From: Siphonodentalium dalli
Taxonomy: Eukaryota; Mollusca; Scaphopoda; Gadilida; Siphonodentaliidae
Direction of reading: 5' to 3'
DNA length: 64,000 nucleotides
Assembly: GCA_032622095.1 (NCBI GenBank)
Contig: CP136065.1
Span: forward strand, 98,463,343-98,527,342
A program made the translations under genes and the position numbers. Shown here piece after piece: positions 1 to 10,825 of this stretch. Within the stretch, counting starts at the first letter, position 1, and each line of letters begins with the position of its first letter. Below the pieces are notes generated by a model, which worked only from the letters and a program-made list of their open reading frames with translations, had not been told where the DNA came from and searched no databases.

Positions 1-3000
1 AATGATAAATGTGTATACGAATCGCAACAAATGAAAATATTAAAAATTGTAAGCTGAAATCAATTTAAGAACCATAAATCAGATTTGTAGGTAATATTTT
101 GTATGTGTAACCGACCTGTTAAATACGTGTAAGATTAAACATAAAAATGTGTAGGACTGCAGCATAGCCACAGATTCCAGCTACTCTAGTAGTGGTCAAC
201 ATTTTAAATTTGCGGTAAACTTACCCAAACACAACGCAGCGATATTCATATTGGTCTATGAATCATCTTTTTGTTGCGATATAAATCCTAATTCAGTCTC
301 AGACAATATTTTGTTTTTCCAAAAGTTTCGAAAAAATCACTTCCGCATTCCGAAAATCGAAATTGCTTAAGTTGGGCATTTAGCACTAAATCCATGAATG
401 AACAGATTTTCCACTTCAATGCATAACCTGAATCCAATCACGACAATAAAGAAACAATAATCTATCAATCGATGAGATGATTCACTCATTCAAGTAGTTT
501 CATTTCAAGAATGTATTTGTCGAGGCACAGAATTTAATTTCAAATGCCATGATTAAAGATGGGTCGAGGTCGCTCGCGGATAGACGGGCTCCCTGTATGG
601 TTGTTGCGTTAACCCTAAGATGCCGTTAAAACTCAATTAAATTCACATTTTCTGTACCGGAGATGTACGATTGTGATTCAACTTGCTATGATACAATGAT
701 ATGTAATAAAAATAGAACCGCATTAGTGTCTGGATTTTGACGAAATTATCGCACGAGATTTGTTGGCGGAGCGATACCTCGAGTTCTATCTATAACTTAA
801 CCAAATTTGCCTACATACTCTGTGGCAGAGACTGCCTTTATACCCGGAAGTTATATTTGGTTATATTCACTAAGGCCACATGTAAGCGAAGTACTGCGTT
901 TTCTGCTCCGCGTCACCGCGTTTACACATTCTCACTAATGCTACACATATCTGCTGCACAGAAAATCATGAATAGCGACATTTAGTGAATGGTCAACGCA
1001 GAGATAATAGCCTTAAACGCTGATGCCCTGATATTTAGCCCAAGCACGTAGGATTTTCAAACAACAAGATACTGGAAAATAATATTATACATTGCGAGAT
1101 AGCTTATTCCAGTTGTTAAGTGCAGACTGAAGTAACTTGAACAAAACTCTCTACCAAGAAACCGGTTTGGCAGCAGCATGAACATTATTTTTAAATCAAA
1201 TGTACGATGTACAGTCTCTTCGATATGGTGAGATGGGGTGGTACTATATTGAAGAGATGAGTGTTTCTTTACAATATAATCAACATTGCGACATACGTGT
1301 GTGGTATATTATCAAGGAGAGTGTTGAACATTCAGGAAATGTAACTATACCGCAAGTGTGTGCACTTCAGTTTCTGCGTCACATTAAATAATTATTCATT
1401 ATTCCGAATGAAACTACCACTACTTCTACCTGTGTGGCGAAACATTACTTCGTGTGTTGCATGCCCGAAATATTTTTTTACCCGACTGTTTGATGAATTT
1501 TAAGCAGAAACCCCGAACTTTAACGTAAATCAGTGGGTTTAACTTGCGTTGCAGTGACCGACAAATCCTTCATATGGATCTGTTTTAATGATATGTGTAC
1601 CACTAAAGATATTTAACAACATACTTGTAAATTACCAATGCGAATTGTAACTTCTAGGTGGTTATCAAATATATTTCTTTCGTCATAGCATGGCTTGGAA
1701 TTGCGGCCATTTTGACTGCAATTTCATGGCCGCGGTTGTATTATTTTCTGTCCGTGTCATTCTATTCGCCCCCGTACTCTAATTTCACACAAACTGGTAT
1801 ATATCGGATGGAGGAGTAAGGCGTTCTGGTGTCGCCGATGAGGGATGCTGTCGAAAAACCTACTTCTCACGGCTGGAAATGGGCTTTGTTTTAAATCGTT
1901 GTAAAAATATCTGCGCATTTTAGCTGATTTTGATATATACAATATAGGATATATTGCTGTTTCAAATGACACAAACAATCCTTCGTTACAAATTTCTTCC
2001 GGTGTAGACCCATAATTTCGCGTTTGCCGACCAGCCTGGTTCGTAGCAATCTCACTCGGCGGTGTAAGAGTTGGTCAGCAAAGATCACTATATATTTCGC
2101 CTCATAAATACAGGAACACAGCTGAATGAATTAATGCTTTATTGCAAAGACACAAATCAATGTGTAGCATGCATAACACATGTACGATATTTTATCTACA
2201 AAATGCACACAATAAATATGGGACCCCTCCCTACAAACGTGTTGTTTGTTTTTCCGTGTTCCATTTTTTAAATCGTGTGGATATATGTTATATCCTTCAT
2301 TATGTTTTCAAATATCCTTTTGACTATCAGTTTTAATTTTTGACCACGAATTGAGCTAATTCAGCTGCCTTCCATCAGGTATACAATTAATTGTAATTAA
2401 GAGACTTAACTAAAGGCAATTTTTAGAAAAATTACAGACTTGTTTCAAACGAGAGATATGTTCTATTGTCAAGAGCCCATACAACGATTTTCCAAGTAAT
2501 ATATTGGAATATAGCGCTCAAGTAGACATTTATATATTTATCATAGACGACTACATAGTGATCCTCGATTTACATTCACCGGACATCTTACTCTGTTTTT
2601 TTTTGGCCATCGCGCTTTTATAATTGGTAATTTATAATTGTTTAATGTTCTGATTTTCACTAATGATGCTGTCAGGTTTTTAGGGAGATATAACAAATAT
2701 CGGCATATACCAGAGTGATATCTTATATTACTCTATATAATTGCTCTGAATGAATCTGAGTTTTTAATATCACTAAATATGTGTGTCCATTGTTCGATCA
2801 TGTTTGATTTGTAATTTCTGATTTCAGATTTCGTAAGAGAGGATTGGGTTTCCCATTTAGCTGTTAATCCTACCTCCCAGAGTGATTCCTTCACGAGATT
2901 TAACCATTTGAATTCAGACAAAATAAGGTGCATGTTTTTGCGAGTTCAGATCCATATGTGGACACCAATCATGAGTGGGCGTCTACCAAGCTCCCCGTAT

Positions 3001-4084
3001 ACCATGTAGTTTGGTTAAGAAAGATGCCTAACTTTATTTAGCAGCCCGTACATTGCACGTACGGCGAGATTGATTAAATGTGCGCTTTATGGTGTTGCAA
3101 AATCTTCCAGTATAGAAAAAGTCTACACCTATGTAAACAAATGCCTTAACAACTTGGAGCCCCCCACCCCCCTGTATATGGAATATTGGTATGCGTTTAG
3201 CTAATTTTCTTTTTACAGAATATCATTATTTTCGTCTTTTTTCTGTTCACCTGGAGCTTCCACGCATCGGCAATATAGACTGAAATATAGACATAATACA
3301 ATGGCAACATAATAACCAGGTAACTAGTAAAAAAGGAGGTAGGACAAAGCTGAGCAAACAACCCGAAGTGAATGCAGATGACCGGAACGAAAACTAAGAA
3401 CAGCAAATATTAAACGGTCAATACGGGGAGAAGGGTCAAAAATCAAAATGTTACTATATATACATGTGCGCTTAACAAAGGGACAATTGTGCAGGGGCGG
3501 AGGCCCCAGCGCTGCTGAATAAAGGCTGGGGCTGTTTAAGATAAAAATGTGTGCGAAGCGCAAAATGGGCCACAGGCCCCACCGCGCCGAATAACGACTC
3601 CCTTGTATTTCAGCTAGTTTTGTTATAAAGTGTATTCTGTCTTCGTCACATCTTGTTTATATTACGGTGAATTCGCTACTTCGCTAAATTATAAATTGTA
3701 GAAAGAGGTCCGTATTCGTGCGCGCTGGATGTGTCGCGTTCCTTGTAGGGACCTGCGAATATTCGAGATTCGATTCGATGTCGATATCGGGCACCCGATT
3801 CGAGATCGACACCGAATCGGTCTGCTGGTTCGGATATGTTCGAATCGGTGTTACTTTGGTGTAGTCTCGTTTTTTTGCGTCTAGATAACATATGCAAATG
3901 ATATGAACTCACAAAAATTGAAGCACAAGGTTGCCAAGTTAGCCAACATAGGTATGTCATTCAGAATAAACGTGCATGTAGGTGTTTGATCTATTGTGTG
4001 GTGAACAGTTTATCAGATAACTACCATTGGTATCGGACTACAACTATTATATAGCTGTACTAGTCCAAGAGCCTGCTGTGTTCT
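1..4084. other. Gene-free stretch at left edge
   Basis: No coding region is supported here. Open frames are short and lack recognisable domains or paired splice sites. A low-complexity patch built on GATTCGAT/GTCGATATC lies near 3765-3860, and a similar patch recurs at 9789-9870. A short GC-richer patch lies at 3490-3600. Nothing else stands out. Confidence 0.5.
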
Positions 4085-4206
4085 ATTTGCACAATTGCGT
4101 ACGAAAGGTTTGATGCCCCAGATTTGTTCCACCCCAGGAACGTTTAAAGAAATCCGATTTCTTAAGTTCCGCATTCCTGGCGTTTTGGGGCCAGAGACCC
4201 CACAAA

Positions 4207-4670
4207 AACTCCAATAATGACTATTTGCACTTTTGAGTACAAAGCTGATTTGTTATATTATTAGTACTCCAGCAATCACTGACCAATAATACACAATTTC
4301 TGAAACGAAATTTCCTGGCATTTTCATTTCAGAAGGGGGTTTCTGATAGTACCCATAAAACTCAAAAATCACTTCTATTTGCATTTTTGAGTACAAAGCT
4401 GATTTTTTATATTGATAGTGCTGCAGCAGTCACTGGTCAATAATACACAATTTCTGAAACAAAATTTCCTGGCGTTTTCATTTCAGAAGGGGGTTTCTGA
4501 TAGTACCCCCAAAACCCCAAAACATTACTTCTATTTACACTTTCGAGTACAAAGCTGATTTTTGTATTAATAGTGCCACAATCATCACTGATCGATGATA
4601 CACAATTTCTGAAACGAAATTTCCTGGCGTTTTCATTTCAGAAGGGGTTTCTGAATGTACCCCAAAAAAA
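4207..4670 (+). repeat. 155-bp tandem repeat, about three units (left arm)
   Basis: The landmark TTTCTGAAACGAAATTTCCT occurs at 4297, 4451 (one base different) and 4606, a period of 154-155 bp. Each unit also has a GAGTACAAAGCTGATTT segment, a TACACAATTTCTGAAAC segment and a CATTTCAGAAGGGG segment. The units are moderately diverged. Confidence 0.8.
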
Positions 4671-5393
4671 ACAAAATAATAACTTTTATTTTCACATACT
4701 GTCGAATACAAAGCACAATTTTAAGGTGAACCAGGAAAAATTTATATAAATATACAAATCTAATGACCACAAACGTTACCTACATGTAACTGCTGAATAT
4801 GACAAAACAGCCCAAATTTCCGCGCGTTTCAGGGAGGAAAATTCGTTATTTTTTATTATAAAAAATGTAGAAAAACATGTAAGAAAACGAAAATTGAAAT
4901 TTTAGTCCCGGAACCAGGTCGATCAAACGTGCACACCCCCAGGATTAAACTTCATTCATTTTTTGTAAGGATGTCTACTCAAACTATTTAGACGTTAAAA
5001 GGTGACAGTGTATGTTCCGGGCAATATGACGGTGATTTCTGGGAGTATACCCCACTCACTACATACATGTTCAGCAAAAACCTATTATTCTTGATTCCAT
5101 GCCATATGCCTGTCATTTCCTGCATAATTTGACTGAAAAAGAGTCCAAAATGGAGGACAAAATGGCAACCGAAAGTAACAAAAAGAGCATTTTACAGCAA
5201 CTTTCACCGTAGGTGCCAGTTGCGCCACCATACATGATGTCCAATCCTAATACGATAACAGAAAGTCAAAACCCGAGTTTTCAAAAATGACGACGAAAAT
5301 GGCAATCGGAAGTCAACAGTTGAAGTGCTTTTTTAATTTTTAACTTTTTAAACTTAATCTTCAAATATCGAATAAATATAAAGCCAATAAGTA

Positions 5394-6720
5394 GTGGTAT
5401 ATATGCCATCATACAAGTTTCCAAAGCCACCAACTAGTTTCAGAATACATCAAATGAGTGTCCCAAACCACCTAACGAGTGTATCAAACAATATACTGAG
5501 CCACCTACATAGTATCCAAAACCAATCTATGAGTATCCCAAGCCATACGTCTGGTGCCCAAAATTCAAATATTGTACCGAGTAAAGCATGATAAATAGTC
5601 CACCCAATGAGTTCCCCAAACCACCAAGTAGTGCCCAAAACCATATGCAACTGGTTCCCAATCCACATATATGGTTCCCCGAGCCGTGCACCTGGTGTCC
5701 ATGCCCACACAATGTGTATCACATGCCATCTAAATTACCACGAGTATTGTCATAGCCCTGCAACGATTGTTCCAAACCACAGAGCCCCAAACAATTCAAC
5801 GGACGTTTCAAGCTACACAGGTTTTGTCCCAAACTACCAAAAATGAATGTCCCTAACCATCCAACGTGTGATCCAAATCATAAAATGAGTGGGCCAATCC
5901 ATCCAATGAATGCCCCAAACCACCAAATGAGTGTCCCAAACAATCCAGCGAATGTTCGAAAGGAAAAGAGTGTCCCATATGCACCAACACTTTTGTCACA
6001 GGCCATCCGAAGAGAGTTCTATGTCATACAACGGGTGTCCCAAACCACCAACTGTCGTCTCAATCCATCCAACGGCCCAATCAGTGAACCAGTCGACAAA
6101 TGAGTGTCTCATTCCACCATTCGTGTGTCCCATATGCACATCTAGTGTCCAAAACCACCCAATTGGTCTCAAACTTTCCAACGGGTGGCACAAACACTTA
6201 AGTAGTGTCCCGTACGATATGCACCTGATTCCCGACCAGCACAGATAGTCCTCCAAACCATGCATATGGTACCCTAACCCACACAATGGGTATCACAGAC
6301 CATCCAAGGAGTGTCTTAATTCACCCGATCAGTGTCGCAACCCTGCAACTTTTGTTCCAAATCACAGTGCATGGTACTAGTAGTGCCACAAACAATGCAA
6401 CTGGTGTTCCTAACCAAATAGGTTCAAACCACCAAAAGTCGTCTCAATTTATAAAATGGCCCAATCATTGAATAAATCGACAAATTTATGTCACATTCAA
6501 CCACACGTGTGTCCCATATCCAAGTCGAGTGTCCAAACCAATTCAACTGCTGTCTCAAACCATGCAATGGGTGTCACAAACCACACAGCGAGTGACCCAA
6601 ACCATACAACTAGTATCACAAACCAGCCATTGAGTTCCCAATCCATCCAAATGGTGTCATAAACCATCTACTAACTTGCATCTCAATACATTTAAACAAG
6701 TGTACAAAACCCTCCTCCGA
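5394..6720 (+). repeat. Degenerate minisatellite, about 21-bp unit
   Basis: The array is built on CCAAACCACCAAATGAGTGTC-like units, tens of copies, heavily diverged (AACCAT, AATCCA, ATGAGTG, GTGTCCC variants). Because units are close to 21 bp, several frames stay open for 60-105 codons and read as S-V-P-N-H-x-M-like heptapeptides. I treat these as a by-product of the repeat: frames shift often, there is no splice or start context, and both strands show open frames. Confidence 0.75.
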
Positions 6721-6779
6721 GTATTCAACCCTTTCATGACGGGTGATGTGCTGATACAGCATTAATGATCCTGTGCCAT

Positions 6780-7170
6780 GCATTCTCCCATATATGCGTC
6801 ATGTTGCATGGGACGGCCATTGGATGGGTATGGACACGCATTGATTGGTTTTATTGGACACACATGGGATGGTGTGGGGTACTAAATTGATGATTTGAGA
6901 TGCTCGTTGTGAGGTTTGGGACACCGCGTGCATGATTTGGGACATTCTCTGGATGATATATGGTGTCAATCGTTGGATGGTTTGGATTACTCATTACGGC
7001 GTGTTTGGGCACCATTTGGATGGTTTGCGACACTAGTTGGGTCGATTGGGATGCGTATTGGATGGTTCGGGACACTGGTTGGCAATTGGTGGTGCCCGTT
7101 CTATGGACTGTGTTGGTTTGGTATACTATATTAATTAAGATGGTTGGTTGAGACCCCAGATGTGTGGACG
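6780..7170 (-). repeat. Same minisatellite in opposite orientation
   Basis: The + strand reads TTGGATGGTTTGGGACAC-like units, the reverse complement of the array at 5394-6720. The switch of orientation falls between about 6720 and 6780. The - strand open frame here again gives N-H-P-x repeats, as expected for the inverted array. Confidence 0.7.
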
Positions 7171-7189
7171 TAAGCTCCTTAGATGACAC

Positions 7190-8974
7190 TCGTTAAGTGG
7201 TCTTAGAAACTCATTTCATGGCATATAGCACTATTGGCTATAAATTATATGACAAGATTTAGTTACAATATAAATTAATGAAAATAATATGTTTTTAGTT
7301 TTGATGCCATGGAAACAGTCTGGTGAACTTTAGCCAAACTCGCCCAATTTTACTGTTGCCGGTCGCCATTTGTGTCCCTATTTTCGACATTGACGCCATC
7401 GTTTCTGCTAAAATGGGCATTAATGGTTCATATCTGCCATCGTATTGGTATTCAGTATTCAGTACACGGGTGAGTTCAATTCCCTTCTGGGCATTACAAT
7501 AATAACTGATTTTTCTTCGAAATTATATTTTAAGTCTATTTTAATTTGATGGACAATGAAGGGCCAAATCCTCGTGATATGGCTCATTACTATCAGATAT
7601 CGATTTAGCATGGTACATTTTTTTTTTAACAAAAAATGGAAATTATCTGGTAAAATGTAGCGACATTTGCACAATTTTACCACTTCCAGACACCATTTTG
7701 TCCGCTATTTTGGATTTTGTAATGACAACAATAATAATTTATTAATAATTTGACAAGGAACGAAATATCAAACAATAAAGCTATGCACGTAAATAGGAGT
7801 TTTTTCAAAGAACTCCATAAAATTCCCACCAAAGCGGATTTTGAAAATGTTGTTCCCCCGATTCTGCCCGAAAAAATGACAAATATATATTGCATATTAT
7901 AGATTTTCCATTGTTTTATCGGTTATATGATAATATGAAATGCTAGATGTTACTTCACCATTAATTCTGACCAAGAATAATACAGATCTTAGCAAAAGGG
8001 CCTCTCCAGAAAGTAGTTCTCAGAAAGTATACACGACGAAAGTTTGTCTGTAAAATCAATTAGAAAACTGGTCACGGAGAGTTGCTCGCCCACTTTTGAA
8101 AACACCCATGACGTTGGATATCAACTCATGAATAACTCTTGAGTTGGCGCCGATAGTTGAATGACACTACTTCAATGCGAATGTTGTTTAGTCGGGTTCT
8201 GACACCAGCAATCAATTCTGCCCGTGTTTATACTTGACATAAATCTGTCATCGTCCTCGCTTCAAATGTCTATATAGTTCTGCAGCGTTCGAAGAAATTC
8301 CCAACGCGGTCATACTTGACATTGATTCGCGCGAACTTGTCTTTCCCCATTGTGCAGGATTGTGCCCATGATAGGGACACATCATTTATCCGATGGGATG
8401 AGTCCGGTGTTTAGGTATCCTGTTATATAGCAACAACATACTTTCAAATAAATCGAATCATAAATGGGAATGTCCCACCTGAAAGTGTTCATAGAATACA
8501 GGCTTCGCATAATACATGATTGTACAGCTTAATAAATACCTAACAAAGTCACGTTTAATTAAAAGGAATATTGCATTGTTTTATCGCTTATATGATAATA
8601 TGAAATGCTAGGTGTTACTACACCATTGACTCTGACCAATTTTTTTTTTTTACCATTTGGTCTGTGAAAAATGATGTTAGTGGAGATAGTATTAAGAAAA
8701 AATATGATCTGTGCGTACGGCAGTGCAAATAAAACAATTTTTCGGGTTTTCGTTGGGTACTTAATTCGAACCCACCATCTCCTTAACACATATCCCCAGC
8801 ACAAAAATTACCCGCCCCAATAATACTTACTCCTATATAATTAAGTATTATTGGGGTAGGGTCAATTGTTTCAGGTGACCTGTTCTTCTTAAATGAAAAC
8901 GCACGGAATTTCGTTTCTTAAACGAGGTTATTATGACTATAGCGATAGCAGGATAACTATTGAGGAAATTAATT
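7190..8974. other. Interior of foldback structure, no gene; local direct repeat
   Basis: No gene is supported. A roughly 65-bp segment containing GGTTATATGATAATATGAAA at 7907-7973 is repeated directly at 8568-8640 (GCTTATATGATAATATGAAA) with few differences, which suggests a local duplication of about 660 bp. The rest is AT-rich and featureless to the eye. Confidence 0.5.
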
Positions 8975-9412
8975 TTCTAGTTTTTTGGGGGCACTAAAAA
9001 AACTCATTCAGAAATGAAAACGCCAAGGATTTTTGTTTCAGAAATTGTGTATTATTAATCAGTGATGACTAGAGCACTATTAATATGAGTATCAACTTAG
9101 TACTCGAAAGTGCAAATCGAAGTCATGTTTGGGGGTTTTGGGGATACTTTCAAAACCCCCTTTCTGAAATGAAAACGCCAGGAAATTTCGTTTCAGAAAT
9201 TGTGTATTGTTGATCAGTAATTGCTGGAGCACAATTAATACAAAAATCAGCTTTCTACTCAAAAGTGCAAATATAATTCATTTTTGGGGTTTTGTGGGGT
9301 CTCTGGCCCCTAAACGCCTGGAATGCGGAACTTAAGAAATCCGATTTCTTTGAACGTTCCTGGGGTGTAACAAATCTGGGGCATCAAACCCTTCGTACGC
9401 GATTGTGCAAAT
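8975..9412 (-). repeat. 155-bp tandem repeat, inverted copy (right arm)
   Basis: This is the reverse-complement counterpart of the left arm. GTTTCAGAAA occurs at 9035 and 9190, again a 155-bp period. It is followed by the same single-copy end (GGGGCATCAAACCCTTCGTA and so on) as at 4085-4200. The outer edge lies in TTAGACACTC just past 9412. Confidence 0.75.
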
Positions 9413-10127
9413 TAGACACTCCCTGATTATAACGATGTACCCATGTCCAATGTGTCAAATCTGTATTATCTTTATTAAATAATGAAGACAAGTTACTTCA
9501 ATTACATGGGGTTGGTGATACGTTGATTGAACTACATGTCTTTAAATGTCTTACTGTCACTTCTTATGTAATGGTCGCCATGACACAGCTATATATAATT
9601 CAATGCAACATATCCCAAACCCTCCATGAGACCGAGAGTGACTTGCGTATGTCATGATTTCCCTAAAAAAGATGCAAGTTCCAACTGATGTTTAAGAAGA
9701 TTAACATTTTTATATAGTGTCTAGTGAATTTTGCAGTTTTTGTAATGAGACACCGAATTACACACTGGTAAACAATGTCAATCACTAGCTGATTCGATTC
9801 GAGATTCGATTTGATGTCGATATCAGGAAGGAGATTCGATATCGAGATTCGATTCGATGCAAAATCCCCGATTAGCAGACCCCTAGCCTCAAGCATGAAA
9901 CCGGAACTATAAAATAAAAGCATCATCACAAATGACAAAAAAGTCCCGCGTATGCCTAAATAAACACTGTAAGTCTGTCTGTTTTATTGCTCGGATTCTA
10001 GGACAGGTGATGTGTATGTAATGACATAACGACACGTGTGTTAAATCTACACTATATGCATGTCGCTATGACAGTATTCCTGTGTAAATGACGCGAGTAT
10101 CAAATAAATAGATAGTCTTATATATAG
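9413..10127. other. Gene-free stretch
   Basis: I see no gene here. A GATTCGATTCGA-type low-complexity patch lies at 9789-9870. The remainder is AT-rich without recognisable features. Confidence 0.45.
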
Positions 10128-10130
10128 TAT

Positions 10131-10332
10131 CGGGCACATCCACCCTGTTTTTGGGTGGATGTGCCTTCAATGTATGCATTAACATTAATATTACATATAC
10201 TATAAAGTATATTTATGTACCTGTAAAATGTGCTTTTGTCATATATTTGTATTTGAATCTTGTATATCTCATATATCATGATTATTGATTTATTGAGATT
10301 AAAGAATTGAATTGAATTGAATTGAATTAATG
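10131..10332 (+). mobile_element. LINE 3' tail fragment with hairpin and (GAATT)n end
   Basis: A strong hairpin, GGGCACATCCACCC / GGGTGGATGTGCC with a T-rich loop, lies at 10132-10167. It is followed by an AT-rich stretch with TTGTATTTGAATCTTG and then TTGATTTATTGAGATTAAAG running into (GAATT)n. This matches the layout of the 3' end of the LINE at 28.9-32.3 kb: hairpin, T-rich 3' UTR, short simple-repeat tail. It is interpreted as a severely 5'-truncated non-LTR retrotransposon. No coding sequence remains. Confidence 0.4.
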
Positions 10333-10619
10333 ATTTTGTTGATACGGCACTTGTGCCATCGAGGAAGATAGATCTCGGGGCTGCGACTCTCGTTCTATCC
10401 TTCCTCAAAAACGTTGGAATATGTATATTTGACGGCCTTTTAGTTGGTTGTTCGGATGTTTGTTCTCAAGACAATTATGTTGTCGAAACCCAGGCGTTTT
10501 GTGTGTATATGAGGAAGAATAGCTATACTGTAAGATTAACCAATACTAAACTTCGGTAATGATGACAATGGAAATATACAACGTAATCACTTAACATGCA
10601 AATTCTAACTTAAATGCCC

Positions 10620-10749
10620 CAATATACCTGCGACAATGCACCGCCGATATTAACATCTCAGTGATAACCCCTCGATATGTATTTTGTACACTTCAGAACC
10701 AACATAACTGCGGTGCGGCCCTCACATGTATGTATGGTTGGAACAAGCT
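10620..10749 (+). promoter_or_regulatory. Probable promoter and 5' UTR of gene A
   Basis: About 130 bp directly upstream of the gene A start is conserved, inverted, upstream of gene B (57527-57640). Shared blocks include CTTCAGAAYCAACATAACTG (10691-10710) and a GACAATGCNCCGC-like segment near 10631. An A/T-rich TATGTATTTTG (10677-10687) aligns with TATATTTTA in gene B and could be a TATA-like element. Conservation of non-coding sequence only at this point supports a core promoter. The exact start site cannot be read. An in-frame upstream ATG at 10726 exists in gene A but not in gene B, so 10750 is preferred. Confidence 0.4.
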
Positions 10750-10825
10750 ATGCGGAAGAGCACAGCCAACTGGTGGATACGTTACGTTTGTTCTGTTTAT
10801 GTGTTTGTAAATTTCATCGCCGCAG
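10750..10825 (+). CDS. Gene A exon 1: signal peptide
   Basis: The exon is 76 nt and ends CGCAG|GTGAGT, a near-perfect donor, in phase 1. It encodes MRKSTANWWIRYVC followed by a hydrophobic SVYVFVNFIAA, a plausible cleavable signal. Gene B exon 1 has the same length and donor, with 21 of 25 residues identical. That identity, and the loss of similarity around the exon, is the main evidence that this short exon is real. Confidence 0.75.

Larger units (their letters stand above)
4085..9412. repeat. Large foldback-like inverted-repeat structure
   Basis: The sequence from 4085 inward (beginning ATTTGCACAATTGCGTACGA) reappears reverse-complemented ending at 9412. The shared order is a short unique end with TTTGATGCCCCAGATTTGTT, then the CCAGAGACCCCACAAAA boundary, then 155-bp tandem units. 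The left arm holds about three units and the right arm about two. Inside, a minisatellite runs in + orientation to about 6720 and in - orientation from about 6780, so the whole block is roughly palindromic around 6.75 kb. The right half carries about 900 bp extra, partly explained by a local duplication (7907-7973 and 8568-8640). This resembles a Foldback-type element with repeat-bearing terminal inverted repeats. No transposase was seen and no target-site duplication could be fixed. Confidence 0.6.
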
